A DNA stretch of 64,000 nucleotides from Verticillium longisporum (taxonomy: Eukaryota > Ascomycota > Sordariomycetes > Glomerellales > Plectosphaerellaceae). The notes under the pieces are model-generated. The model was given only the letters and a program-made list of their open reading frames with translations, was not told the DNA's origin and did no database searches. Shown here piece after piece: positions 1 through 11,520 of the stretch (the first letter of the stretch is position 1; every line of letters starts with the position of its first letter). A program made the position numbers and the translations under genes. The stretch is from contig JAETXT010000006.1 of the NCBI GenBank assembly GCA_019188255.1, positions 3,100,001 to 3,164,000 of the forward strand, read 5' to 3'.

Positions 1-254
1 AGTACTAGCCCTGGAAAGTCACTCCATCGCTCAATGCGCTTCACCGACTTTTAGGGCCCGCATCGTGTGGCTCTTGTCGCAGCCGCCGGCTGATGCTAGC
101 AGTGGGGAGGGAGCAATTCGGCAGGCAGGCTTTCATTTGCATGCCTTTCAAATTCTCGTTCACCGGGTTCTGACGAGGGACGCAGGCGGTCGTTAATCGT
201 CGTGCTAGTATGTGTACGGCAAACGCCACTTCGTCGTGCCAGGTGTGGGTGAAT
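1..254. other. Intergenic, nothing recognised
   Basis: No convincing coding region, RNA gene or repeat is visible in this stretch. The open frames here are short and lack any familiar protein pattern. Confidence 0.5.
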
Positions 255-543
255 GAGGGCAAGCGGGTTGCAAAAAAAATGAGACGTACTGAATGCTTCA
301 CCCCAGCCCCTCTACCTAGAATAACTGCACAACACTACTACGAGACACCTACAAGATCTAGGATTATAGTGACTATTGAGTTTATAGATCAGTATAATGT
401 ACACTATTTTAAAGAAAGGCTTTTCGCCTAGACTGAAGCTCTGGAGTCGTTGTAGAAATGTATAGCTGAATAGCTGGGTAGAAGGAATGGTTATGGGGGA
501 GGGATCTGGTACGTCTCATTTTTTTTGCAACCCGCTTGGAGGG
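255..543. mobile_element. MITE-like element with 30-bp perfect TIRs and 5-bp TSD
   Basis: Positions 260-289 and 509-538 are perfect reverse complements over 30 bp; the ends begin CAAGCGGGTTGC and include an A8/T8 tract. The five bases GAGGG flank both sides (255-259 and 539-543), as expected for a target-site duplication. The interior, about 219 bp, is AT-rich and has no transposase frame. The 279-bp size, terminal inverted repeats and absence of coding capacity describe a non-autonomous DNA element (MITE). The superfamily is not assignable: a 5-bp duplication does not match the classic TA (Tc1/mariner) or 8-bp (hAT) rules. I see no second copy in this window. Confidence 0.75.
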
Positions 544-3158
544 GTCCATCTATTTTGTGGGTGGCTGATCGTCATCAACCTGTCCCAGCAATGCCATGTA
601 TTTGAGTCGAGGCAATATCGGCTCGCTGATCAGCATGCGTGCTGCTCGCCACCTCAAACCCCGTGTGACGCCAGCGATCCTTAGAAAGCCGTGAGGCTCG
701 TGCTGGTGGGGACTCGGAGCGACGATGGCTGTATACGTAATCAGATGCCGGTTGAGCTTCTCGAGTCGACATTGCAGCATTCAGGCTGTCGTATTAGGGA
801 ACCGCCCATCATTACTGATTGATGCAGCATGCCGCCGGGAAGATCCTGTATGTCACGCCTTGGGCTGCGGGAGGCGATGGTCCCCAGGCTTTTGCAGCAA
901 CCATCCACGAAGCTGGGCCTGCAGCTCCGATGTTGGATATGGCCCTGCGTGGTCGGGTGTCTCGACTAAGAAGAATGCGGCAGAGGACGGCTCGGGACAC
1001 GGTGATGCAACTCGCCATAGCGGTCCTGCCAGCGCAGCATGCAGCGCCTCCTGCGCTTGCGCCTGCATCACATCTTGCTGCAGCCCCTGCGGGGAGCGAT
1101 GGGGGAGTGTAACGACAAGCCAAGAGAGGGGCGAAGAGGGGTTGTCCAAGCATCGCTTTCGAGGCCCGTAGTGAGATGCATATGTTGCGCATGAGGTGGG
1201 GTGAAGGCGAGCAATTTTCAAGTCGCGCAGAGTTCTTGTGTTTAGGGCACAATTATTTGGTCTGACATGGGTTACCAAGCAGGCAATGTTTCCTGCCGAA
1301 GCTGCAGAAGAACATCGCGGGGTGCTTAAGGGTACGTCACGTCACAGTGGCCTATCGCGGAAGGTGCCACTTTGCATCTGGTCTCGGGTAGGAGGCCATG
1401 CGAAGAAGGTACCAAGGGGTAAGGTTCTTTCCACACCTACCTTTACCTAAGGCACCTTAGGAAAGGAACCTTGGCATTGTCCTTCTACAATCGGAAGAAG
1501 CAATCGCGAACGGTTTCGTTGATGCATACCTAAGGTACCTACCTTAGGTTGTTAGTTTTCGTCTAGAGGGCTTGCCACTCACCAACTGACGGGAGGTAAA
1601 TACCCATGACCACAACGGATCGGCCGCCACTGACAACTTCATAGCTTAGGTCGTCGGTCATCTAAATACAAGGCCAGGTACCAAGATAAGGTAAAGCTCA
1701 TGGGATGGCGAGACGAATGCAACACGGGCAGGTCAAACTTGCTCGACGATGCCTTCCCCGGAGACAGCCTATAATGCCATCAATGAGATCTGTGGCTTTT
1801 TGACGTAAATCCAGCGTACCACAGCATGAACGACCGAGTCACATTGTGTAAAAGTTCGCAAGCGCCTGACCCGTAGAGTCCGGATACTCCTGCGATCGGG
1901 GAGCTTGTTCAACATGAAGCCGTGAGACCAGCTGGGATGGCGTAAATAAACCACCTCTAGAATTGCCCCAGCCATTACCAACATTGAACTAACCGCATTT
2001 CAGGAATACGGAGATACCATCACTGACCTAATAAGATATCTCCTTGACTCTTCAGTGAAACAGGATATGCCCCTACCTGTCATCGCCAATCGGACTCGTG
2101 TTGCGTACGTTGACTCGCCGTCTGCAGGTTGCTCTCAGGTACACCCGCTCGTAGCACGAGATGAGTATTCATCCTACATCCCGGACCGGGATATGCTTGC
2201 CTTGCTTTCTTGGGAGGACGTAGGCCAATATGTCGATATCCCAAAACTTGTGTTGTCGATGGCTGACAGGTCATCCGAGTTTTGGCGTACTTCAGCTACC
2301 AGTACCCTAAGCTCCTCGGTCAGTATGTGCCATTGAAGAGCCAAGCAATGCGCCACCCGATATGGTGCTATTGCTGAACATGCTTATGCCTCAGCCCTAA
2401 GGCCATGAAGGCGTTGAATGTGATGGCCCAAATTTTGGGCATTCTCCAACGTGTATTGATCACAGTGGCTATGCGTTCTGACGAGCCGCCGCGTATTTGC
2501 TAGACGGCTCCCAGCGCGCCATCTGACATTCATTCCCCGGAAAACAAAAACCCATGCTCCATACGTGAGGTCTAGTAAGAGGCAGCGTTAACCTCATGCT
2601 TCATCTGAAAGAGTGCTGGGAGAGCTCGGGCTACATGAAACGCTTGCTTGCTAATCTTGGTGATGTTGTTGTACAAGGTAGGTAGATCATCAAATTAACG
2701 AGTTGTATGTAATATGCATCATTGCCCGAAAAGATACTCTTCGATGGTTTCCTCCTGCCTGGCATCAGAGATATTTGACCTGGTGGTCGCCTCTATTGGG
2801 AAGCTGCGAGGTCAATTCAGACAAGCTTTTGACCCAAACGTCCGCAACCAAAGGCGGCAAGGGTACATTCTTATCGCCCTTATCGCAACATCACCCTCGT
2901 CGCCGACCGCCACAAGAAGACAACGTTCCTGCAGCGCGGGGCAACTGCCGCCACCCGTCAACTCCGAGGAAGATTTTCTTGCACTGTCGCGGCACGCACT
3001 GCACCTGGACTCATCAGAGTCAATTCTCATGCCAGTCGTTCTGCACCTCGTCGCCTTCGGTTGGACCACCACTTTGCAACAGCCTGCCTTTGTTGTCGGC
3101 ATATACCCGAGTACACACGGACTGATCATGAGACTTCAGAGACGCAGGTGATCTCAAG
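544..3158. other. Gene-poor region upstream of RPC2
   Basis: About 2.6 kb with no supported gene. It holds a GC-rich stretch near 850-1110 with a short plus-strand frame that resembles no family I know, TACCTAAGGTA-type palindromes near 1430-1550, and a plus-strand open stretch at about 2001-2336 preceded by a good-looking 3' splice site (CTAAC then TTTCAG at about 1981-2000). That open stretch may be an exon of an unrecognised or decayed gene. The last 450 bp probably include the RPC2 promoter. Confidence 0.4.
1528..1549. repeat. Perfect TACCTAAGGTA-type palindrome
   Basis: Ten-base arms (ACCTAAGGTA and its reverse complement) flank a CC centre. Degenerate relatives of this motif lie at about 1434-1465, 34595-34615 and 52370-52440. 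Such short motifs are common in intergenic DNA of many Sordariomycetes; a function is not established from this sequence. Confidence 0.6.
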
Positions 3159-6100
3159 ATGCCGTACCTCGACGACGGCTTCGAGGCCCTGCTGGAGCCC
3201 TTCTACAACGGCAAGAAGCTCACGGATCCCATCTCAACCCAGGAAGACAAATTTCAACTGCTGCCCGCCTTTCTCAAAGTCAAGGGCTTGGTGAAGCAAC
3301 ACATTGACTCCTACAACTTCTTCGTCGACCATGAGATCAAGGACATTGTGCGCGCGAACCGCACCATCCGAAGTGATGTGAACAGCTCCTTCTGGCTCGA
3401 GTACGTGGACCATGAACCAGAATCATGGCTGTGAATCTTTTTATATACTTACAACAATTCTAGGTTCACGGACATTCGGGTTGAGAGCCCAAGCCGTCTT
3501 GACTTTAACGATGCGCGTGCACACAGTGAGGTCACTCCCATGGAGTGCCGTCTGCGCGACATGACCTATGGCGCTCCCATCTTTGTTGACATCGCCTACA
3601 TCCGCGACAAGTCCAAGATTGTCCGCAGAAATGTGCCCCTTGGACGGCTGCCCGTCATGCTCAAGTCAGCCAAGTGCCGTCTCAACGGTGCTTCGAACAA
3701 GGAGATGGCTCTCATGAACGAATGTCCTCTCGACCCTGGCGGCTATTTTATCATCAACGGCACGGAGAAGGTTATCCTGATTCAGTTGCGGCTCAGTAAG
3801 AGCCGTGGCATTGTCGGGGGTGGTGGAAAGGACAACATCATCCCCGCCTCTGAGGCCAGTTCTTCCCACGAGCGCAAGACCAAAACCAATATCACGCTGA
3901 AGAAAGATCGCATCTCCCTCGTCCACAACGTCCTCGTGGAACCCGCGCCCATTGTCATCGTTCTCAAAGCTCTGGGTGGCCTGTCTGACCTCGAAATCAT
4001 GCAGCTTGTTGCTGGTGATGACGGAAGATACCAGGATGAGTTCACCGTCAACTTTGACGAGGCGACAAAGCAGGGTGTCTATACCCAGCAGCAGGCCCTG
4101 GAGTGGATCGGATCGCGCGTCAAGATGGGCGGCAGGGGCAGGTTTCAACCCAACTCGCAGGCCCGGAAGAACAACATCGAGGAGGGTATGGATGCGCTAT
4201 CCAACCTTATTATTGCCCACATACCCGTCGAGGGCCTCGACTTCTACCCCAAGGCCATCTACGTTGCTTTCATGACGCGCCGTGTTCTCATGGCCCAAGC
4301 CAACATGAGCCTCGTGGATGACAGGGATTTCGTCGGAAACAAGCGACTCGAGCTTGCTGGACAGCTGCTCTCTCTTCTTTTCGAGGATTTGTCAAAAAGT
4401 TTTGCGGCGACGTCAAGGCCAGCATCGACAAGGTCCTGAAGAAAGACAACCGCGCCGTGGCCATGGACGCCGTCACCATGATCAGCAACCACGCCAACAA
4501 CATTGGCCAGGGAATCAACCGGGCGATCCAGACGGGCAACTGGACCGTGAAACGATTCAACATGAACCGAGCCGGCGTCACTCACGTCCTGAGTCGTCTG
4601 AGCTATATCAGTGCCCTGGGTATGATGACGCGCATCAGCAGTCAGTTTGAAAAGACGCGAAAGGTCAGTGGACCGCGTGCGCTGCAGCCATCACAGTGGG
4701 GTATGTTGTGTCCCTCGGATACACCCGAAGGTGAGGCTTGCGGTCTGGTCAAGAACCTGGCTCTCATGACGCATATTACCACCAACGCCGAGGAGGAACC
4801 TGTCAAGCGTTGGGTTTTTACCGTGGACGACAATGTCGAACCCATCAGGAATTTCTCCGGAAGTGAGATGCATCGCGAGGGATCTTATATCATCCACATC
4901 AACGGCACACCGTTTGCGCTTACCAAGTTCCCGAAACGGTTCACGAACCGCTTCAGAACGATGCGTCGCCGTGGCTGGATCTCGCCCTTTGTCGGCGTTC
5001 ACATCAACAACCACTTTAATGCTGTACATATTGCCACTGACGAAGGACGAATCTGTCGGCCTTACATTATTGTCAAGAACGGCAAGCCGAAGCTGAAGGC
5101 GGAGCATCTAAAGCTTCTCCAGCTCGGCAAGGCCACTTTCGATGACTTCTTGACGAACGGTGTCGTCGAGTATTTGGATGTCAACGAGGAGAACGATACG
5201 CTTGTGGCTCTCTACGAAACCGACGTCAACCAAAGCACCACGCACATGGAAATCGAACCCTTCACAATTCTCGGGGCCGTAGCAGGCCTCATTCCCTTCC
5301 CTCACCACAACCAGTCACCCCGTAACACCTACCAGTGTGCAATGGGCAAGCAAGCTATTGGCGCTATTGCCTACAACCAATTCAACCGCATCGACACATT
5401 GCTCTACACCCTCGTATACCCGCAACGGCCGATGGTCATCTCCAAGACGATTCAGCTCATCCACTACGACAAGCTGCCAGCCGGACAAAACGCCACAGTC
5501 GTTGTCATGTCCTATTCTGGCTACGATATCGAGGATGCCCTGGTACTCAACAAGGCCTCGTGCGACCGTGGCTTCGGACGCTGTCAGGTGTTCCGAAAGT
5601 ACTCGGCCGAGCTGCAAAAGTACCCGAACGGTAAACGAGAACGCATCGGAGACCCGCAGTACGAGGAGATGGAGGGCAAGCCTAGAAGGCGCATTGCCAA
5701 ACACGCAGCTCTGGATCCTGATGGCTTGGCCATGGTCGGTGGCCAGGTCAGGGCTGGTGAGGCCATGGTGAAGAAGGAGACTCCTCTGGACACGGGGTCG
5801 ACTGGTATCGGTAACGACCGCGGCCCTAGCGAGTTCCGCGACTCGTCAATATCATACCGCATCCCTGATCCGGCATACATTGACAAGGTGATGATCTCTC
5901 AGAGCGAAAAGGACAACATGGTCATCAAGGTGCAGACGAGACAGACGAGAAGGCCAGAGTTGGGCGACAAGTTCTCGTCACGTCACGGACAAAAGGGTGT
6001 TGTTGGCATTATCGTGGAGCAAGAGGACCTGCCGTTCTCTGACAAGGGCCTGGTTCCTGATATTATCATGAACCCTCACGGTTTCCCTCTCGAATGACGG

Positions 6101-6702
6101 TTGGAAAGCTGCTCGAGTGCCTCACAGGCAAGGCGTCGGTCTTGGACGGTCGTCCGGACTACGGTTTCGGTGACGCCTTCCGCTCGCATCCTCTCAAGCA
6201 GATGAGTGAGGCTCTCGTCGACCACGGTTTCTCATGGGAGGGCAAAGACTACTTCACGTCTGGCATCACGGGTGAACCGCTTGAGGCCTACATTTTCAAC
6301 GGCCCCATCTACTACCAGCGTCTCAAGCACATGGTCCAAGACAAGATGCACTCTCGCGCGCGGGGACCTCGTGCCATCCTCACAAGACAACCGACGGAAG
6401 GTCGTTCGCGCGAGGGTGGTCTGCGTTTGGGCGAGATGGAGCGTGACTGTCTGATCGCCTACGGCGCCTCGCAGTTGCTGCTGGAGCGTCTTATGATCAG
6501 CTCGGACGGCACGGAGATTGACATCTGCCAGCAGTGTGGCCTGTTTGGTTACAAGGGCTACTGCCACACGTGCAGGAGCACCAAGGAGGTGACCAAGATG
6601 ACGATGCCGTATGCTGCGAAGCTACTGGTGCAAGAACTGATCAGTATGAATGTCGGTGTGAGGTTACAGATGGAGGACGAGTTCCCGCATCCGAAGGAAT
6701 GA
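3159..6702 (+). CDS. RPC2: RNA polymerase III second-largest subunit RPC2 (two frameshifts)
   Basis: Encodes the beta-like catalytic subunit of nuclear RNA polymerase III, which transcribes tRNA and 5S genes. Exon 1 is 3159-3400, a 63-bp intron follows (3401-3463), and exon 2 runs to 6702. The N-terminal block with [15 protein letters not shown] is typical of Pol III rather than Pol II. Later blocks include [32 protein letters not shown], the [12 protein letters not shown] switch region, and a C-terminal zinc ribbon with cysteines at about residues 1103, 1106, 1115 and 1118. The reading frame breaks twice: one base is missing near 4392 (after LLSLLFEDL) and one near 6088 (after MNPHGFP). With both restored the length is about 1160 residues, normal for the family. 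These look like sequence errors because conservation continues across both breaks. One block near 3785-3870 is unusually divergent. Confidence 0.93.
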
Positions 6703-7128
6703 TGTACATAAATGAATATCAAAGAAGAAGTTACATGTCAAGAGGTGCACACGAGACGGGTAACTTGGTGGTATGCAGTGTGACACGACCTGACGATGAG
6801 CGACGATGGTCGACACGCAAGACAGGAGGAGACGGTGTCAACAGCCCGTTTTATTCCTCCGGTTATGCCGGAAGGTAAGACGAGAATACCAGTACTGAGA
6901 TTCACTACAGGGGCGCGTTGCCAACATTTCCCCGTTCCCAGCAGAGAGACACGATGGTTCGATTTCTTGCCCGTCTCGCGCCGGCATCCGGCCCCACCCG
7001 CGATAGTGCATCCCAGCAAACAATTTTCTGACATCATTCTTCTCGAGCTTCCCTCTTCCCGTTCAACCCACACACCAGCACTTCCCACAAGACACTCTCC
7101 TGTCGATGCCTACCGCCACCCAACCGCC
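6703..7128. other. RPC2 3' UTR and promoter of next gene
   Basis: No gene seen. The segment lies between two co-oriented genes; the last 200 bp are CT-rich, as is common upstream of fungal start codons. Confidence 0.5.
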
Positions 7129-8156
7129 ATGGCCAGCACGCGCCTCGCAATAGCGACAGCCCACAGGTGCTGCAGGCTGTGTCGGCCGCCCTCGCAGCAG
7201 CAGCAGCTCCGCGCCGTCACAGATCTTAGCACTGCTCGCTCACCCGCGACAGCTTCAGCTTCAGCTCCAGGCTCGGCACCTGCGACGCCACAGCTTCACC
7301 AGCTCGCGAGCACACCACATATGAGACGCGAAACCGGCCTGCCCAATCGCTACTTTGACCCATCAAACGGCGTCCCCGGCGAAGGCCCCCCAGATCCGCA
7401 AGGCAAACCGCCAGACGAGAACCGAGTGAACCTCGGCCGCAGTACGCCTTCTCCTCCCCCTCCCATCTTTTCGACACCGTCGAGCCACCAGCTCGCCGCC
7501 GCGTTGCCCGCCCACGAAGCCCTGACAGCAGACCGCTAACATGACCCTCTCGACAGCCCTCCGCATCCTCCAAGACCGCCTCCCGACCCTCCTCCAATAC
7601 CCCCTCGACCAAGACATCCTCGCCCCCAACATCTCCCACCACCTCTTCCCCTCGACGCACCCGCACCTCCCCGTCGTCTCGGGCCGCGTGGCCTACACCG
7701 CCGCCCTCTGGACCTCCCCATCGCCTGGAACCGCATCCCCGTCATCGGCAACGTCCGCCTCGAGGTGCACACGGCGCGCATGACGCGCCAGCCCATCCCC
7801 GGCGCCGCGCCCCGCGCCCCGGCGGCCGCGCCGAGCAGCTCGTCGTGCGCTGGTCGACGTGCGCGGCGCCGGGGCGCGAGGGCGACGGCCCGCGCGCGCT
7901 CGAGGTCGGCAAGGGCGAGAAGAGGGGGCAGCACTTTTCCGGCCTCTTCATCTTCCAGTCTGACCAGAAGGGCAGGGTCCTCAGCCACACCATCGAGACG
8001 GTGCAGGGCGGCGGCGACTGGGAGAGGGGGGTTGGGGCCAAGGTTGTCGGGCTGACGGATTGGCTGCTCGGCGGGCTCGGGAGGGGGGAGCCGTGTCCGG
8101 CCTTTCAAGCTACGTCTTCGGAGAGGGGAGACGGGGGTCGACGTGGCAGAGATTGA
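7129..8156 (+). CDS. DUF2358 / C6orf136-like mitochondrial protein (two frameshifts)
   Basis: Conserved fungal member of the DUF2358 (C6orf136-like) family; molecular role unknown. Exon 1 (7129-7441) starts with an Arg-rich, Ala/Ser-rich leader that fits a mitochondrial presequence. It is followed by RYFDPSNGVPGEGPPDP. A 115-bp intron (7442-7556) joins NLGR to TLRILQDRLPTLLQ. The domain continues with HPHLPVVSGRVAYTAALW, IPVIGNVRLEV, HFSGLFIFQSDQKGRVLSHTIE and the closing GAKVVGLTDWLLGG. The frame changes twice, each by one missing base: once in the C run at 7716-7719 and once in the very GC-rich stretch 7795-7835. Restoring both gives about 304 residues. The match to the family on both sides of each break argues for consensus errors rather than a pseudogene. 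Confidence 0.8.
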
Positions 8157-8788
8157 TGGCGCTTGAGGAGATGACGAGTTGGACCAGAGCTGGCCTGCTT
8201 GAGAGGATGGTCAAACGGGAAGATGAAGGAGATGCACATACATGTACAATACTGTGGGTTTTTCGACCAGGTCTACGGAGTTCAGGGACATTGCGGAAGA
8301 CGGCGGGGAGTCGCAGGAGAGCTCAGAAGACATGGACGGCGCTGATACTCTGCTCTATTACTACCATGATGTACAATAACTCGGAATAGACATCTCATGA
8401 ACTTATGTTAGACTGGAAAACGCTATCAAGGTGTTGCAGATTTAACAAGGACAACCCCTTCTGAAGATAACCAAGGGCAGATATTGCTTTTTTGGTCCAA
8501 AGGTCGCAATTATCGTACATGGTCGTTCGTGCTTGTGCTTCGGTATGTTTGCCAATTGATGTCTCCAATGACCCACACGCCATCCTCAACCGAATTCTAT
8601 GTATGTTAAGGTCGTCAAGGCGCTCTGGGCCGTAGAGTGCGGTCGGATGCCGGATGAAGTGCCAGTCAGCCAGTCTGAAACCCCCCAAGCAGAAAAAAAG
8701 ACAAGTACAGCCTGCTATTGAATTGATTGATGAACTGATTGAGGTACATGTTTAAAACATAAATGGCCAAAAGTAATATTAAAGAAGA
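8157..8788. other. Intergenic before tRNA-Thr
   Basis: No supported gene. A 97-codon minus-strand open frame (8395-8688) has no recognisable family features and is not called. An AAAA tract at 8769-8772 (TTTT on the minus strand) can serve as the Pol III terminator of the adjacent tRNA gene. Confidence 0.5.
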
Positions 8789-8860
8789 TGCCTCGTACTG
8801 GAATCGAACCAGTGATCTCATCATTACTAGTGATGCGCTTTACCACTAAGCCAACGAGGC
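8789..8860 (-). tRNA. tRNA-Thr (anticodon AGU)
   Basis: On the minus strand the sequence folds as a 72-nt tRNA without intron: acceptor stem GCCTCGT/ACGAGGC, D arm GCTTAGTGGTAAAGC, anticodon stem CATCA/TGATG with loop CTAGTAA giving AGT, and T arm ACTGG-TTCGATT-CCAGT. The discriminator base is A (8789). The AGU (IGU) anticodon reads threonine codons. A T4 terminator lies 16 nt downstream on the transcribed strand. Confidence 0.95.
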
Positions 8861-9515
8861 TTGTTGAATTTTGGGGTTCATGCTAGCATATATGATGCCA
8901 CCAGCAAGCGCCTTACCTATTGCTGCCGATTTGCAATCGTACGCTCTCCGAGATCCTTGCCAGGCTTTCGCCTCTGGTGTTTCAACATCTCTCAATCCGT
9001 GTCGCCAAATTGTACTTTACAACTCTGCTTAACCTCATACGACGGCACTCTGATATCATGTGTCAATGCCTTTTACTCCAGGACCGCCGCCTCAACCTCG
9101 CACGTGATGCATCCTCCTCCTCTTGGTTGGTCAACCATGCCTACCTTACCTACCTATTCGACAAACACAAGTTCCAAGCTACATGGATTCGCTAGCATGC
9201 CACGTTTCCAGTCAAGAGTACAAAACCTCACGAACGATGGTCTAGCGGAAATATCACATTAAAGCACTCCGGCTGCTCGTCTAATCAGCAACCAAATGCC
9301 TCCCGAACCTTGCGCTGCTACACATACATACACATTGGTCCATCCCCTGCAAGCGCCGCATTTCGCTTCGGGAATCCAACATCTCATCGCAAACGCAGGC
9401 GGGACTAGTTCTCCCTCCCGCGGCATCCTCGTACGCAGCATCTTTTCGTCTAGATCGCGTCAATTGTCCTCCACCTCTAAAGTCATTTCCTTCCCTTTTT
9501 CATAACGATGCGCGC
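8861..9515. other. Intergenic, ACL2 3' side
   Basis: No gene recognised between the tRNA and the ACL2 stop codon. It probably contains tRNA upstream sequence and the ACL2 3' UTR. Confidence 0.5.
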
Positions 9516-11520
9516 TTAAGCGACAAACTCCTTGGCGCCGCTTGCCTCCCACTTGCCGGGAATCAGCGCCAGGGGGACGATGCCGGAAACGTGCATCTCA
9601 GGGCCGAAGATCTTGGCGTTCAGGCCGAGCTACTGGGTAGCGGCCTTCATGTTCTTGAGGACCTCCTGGTAGTTGGGACCGGCACGACGGACCCAGATCT
9701 GGACGTTGTGCTCGTTCAGGGTGGTCGCAAACTCGCGCAGCGCGCGGATGACACCCTTGAATGTGCTGGCAACGTTGGTGAAGTTGGCAATACCACCACC
9801 GATGAACAGGACCTTGCCCTCCTTGGCGAGAGGGGCACGAAGCATGAGGTCGAGGACGGTGCGGGCGTAGTGGTAGGTCTGGGACTCGGTAGGGGCACCG
9901 GAGTACTCGCCGTAGTTGGCGAGCTGGTCGGCGAAACCGGCCGATGCAATGGCATCAGCGTAGACGACGGAAGCACCACCACCGGCGACGAGGGTCCAGA
10001 TACGGCCGGTCGCGTTGAGGACGGTGAGCTTGAGGGAAGCACCAGTCTTGGCGTCAAGGTCGGCGATGTAAGCCTCCTCCTTGGTCAGCTCACGGCCGAA
10101 GGGAGCAGGGAAGTCCAGAGGGGGCCGGCATCGATGTTGACCTTCTCGCCGCCGGCGACGTTGGTGAGGCCCAGAGCAGCCGGTGAGCGGGCAATGGCCC
10201 ACTTGACACCGCACTCAAAGTCGGCAGTCTGATCAATCTTGGCAGCAAGATCAAGGAAGTGAACGGTAGCGGAGGTGGCATCCTCGTTAGGGATAACGAC
10301 GAGGGGGTTGATCTCGAGGTAGGCTGCGATTCGGTCAGCACAAAGCATGAGGTTAATGTTTAAGGGGCACACTGACTGAAGTTGCATTCGACGTAGACAG
10401 CGTACAGGCGGCTGATGAAGTCGACAAGGACGTTGTGCACACCCTTGGGAACCTTCTTCAGCAGAGTGCTGGCGATTTCCTCGTTGGAGGGGTATTCGGA
10501 GAGGTCGACAGGAATGAGGATCTTCTCAGCCTTCTCATCAACATCACCAACATCGACACCACCCTCGTGAGTGAAGAGGATCCAGTCGCCCTATAGGTCG
10601 TAGTCAGCATTGACAGGTTCTACTACCGAGATGTGACAACGTGGTTGGTTGGTGTGATTTGCCGGGCCATGGGTTGTGCCAGTTATCGTGTCTTCCGTTC
10701 GTCCGTCGGCTCGGCAGAGTCTTCCCGTATCGGGCAGCCCAACAATGCGTGTCCACTTTTCAGCGACACACACACAGTCAGACTAAGCCATATAAAAGAT
10801 CACGACGCTCCATCTGAGACGGACGTCTTTCAATCTTTTCTTTTGTACGACTTTTTGATGCCCGATTCGAATTCGACATGTCGCATCGCCTCGGAAACGC
10901 CCGGAACCCGTTGTTTGATGCACAACCCAATGGACCACCCACCGCTGAATCACTTGCACGACCCTAGGGGAAGCCAAAAGGAGCGGAGACTCGACTTACC
11001 TCACGAACGCTCATGATGTTGATGTAGTATTCCGTGTCCTGGGGGTGGGGAACGAACGGCTCGACGAGGAACTGGCGCAGAACACCAGTAACGTGCTCAA
11101 CCTGCTGCTCCTTACCCGCACGCTCAGCGACCCAAGCCTTGGCCTCGGGCCAGGTCTTGTTGAGGGCCAGAAGACCACTCTTGCCTCGCCTCTTGATCAG
11201 CTGATCGGGCTTCGCGACGAACTTGGCGCCGGACTGGAGCAGCCAGGGGTAGGTGACCTCGGCCTGGTCGAGGATGTCGTTGACGTTGGCATCCTCGGGG
11301 AAGTGCAGAGAAGCGAGTCTGGGGGAGGGTTGTGCTTGGTCGGCTTGGGAAGAGGAGTGTCCTTGACGACGGGGCTCCTGGTGAGGTGGTAGTTGAGGAT
11401 GGCCTTGCCGTCGGCCTCGAAGATGCTCTTGGCTACGAAAAGGTCAGAGTCGGGACGTCAGGCATACGCAACGGCTCGCGCGCGGCTGAACCTGGACGAG
11501 GGGGAGAACTTGCCGGCCAT
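9516..11520 (-). CDS. ACL2: ATP-citrate lyase subunit 2 (two frameshifts and an in-frame TAG)
   Basis: Smaller subunit of cytosolic ATP-citrate lyase, carrying the ATP-grasp/succinyl-CoA-synthetase-like and citrate-binding parts; with ACL1 it makes acetyl-CoA from citrate. Four exons: 11520-11514 (ATGGCCG), 11432-11000, 10590-10377 and 10323-9516. The first intron uses a GC donor (GCAAGT) and is 81 bp; the second is 409 bp, long for this genome; the third is 53 bp. Family blocks include [43 protein letters not shown] and [15 protein letters not shown]. One base is missing in the G run 11321-11325 and one at 10120-10124 (both C runs on the coding strand); restored length is 487 codons. Codon TAG at 9632-9630 replaces the expected Glu and would remove the last 38 residues, which are otherwise conserved ([11 protein letters not shown]). 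Confidence 0.9.

Noticed and set aside
4392..6088. Programmed frameshifting in RPC2
   Set aside because: The sites lack slippery heptamers, occur in a nuclear housekeeping gene, and match the many one-base losses elsewhere.
8395..8688. 97-codon minus-strand frame
   Set aside because: No homology features, no plausible promoter context, and length expected by chance.
9630..9632. A-to-I RNA editing as the explanation of the ACL2 TAG
   Set aside because: Editing would give Trp instead of the conserved Glu and is mainly confined to sexual tissue, while ACL is needed in growth; kept only as a remote possibility.
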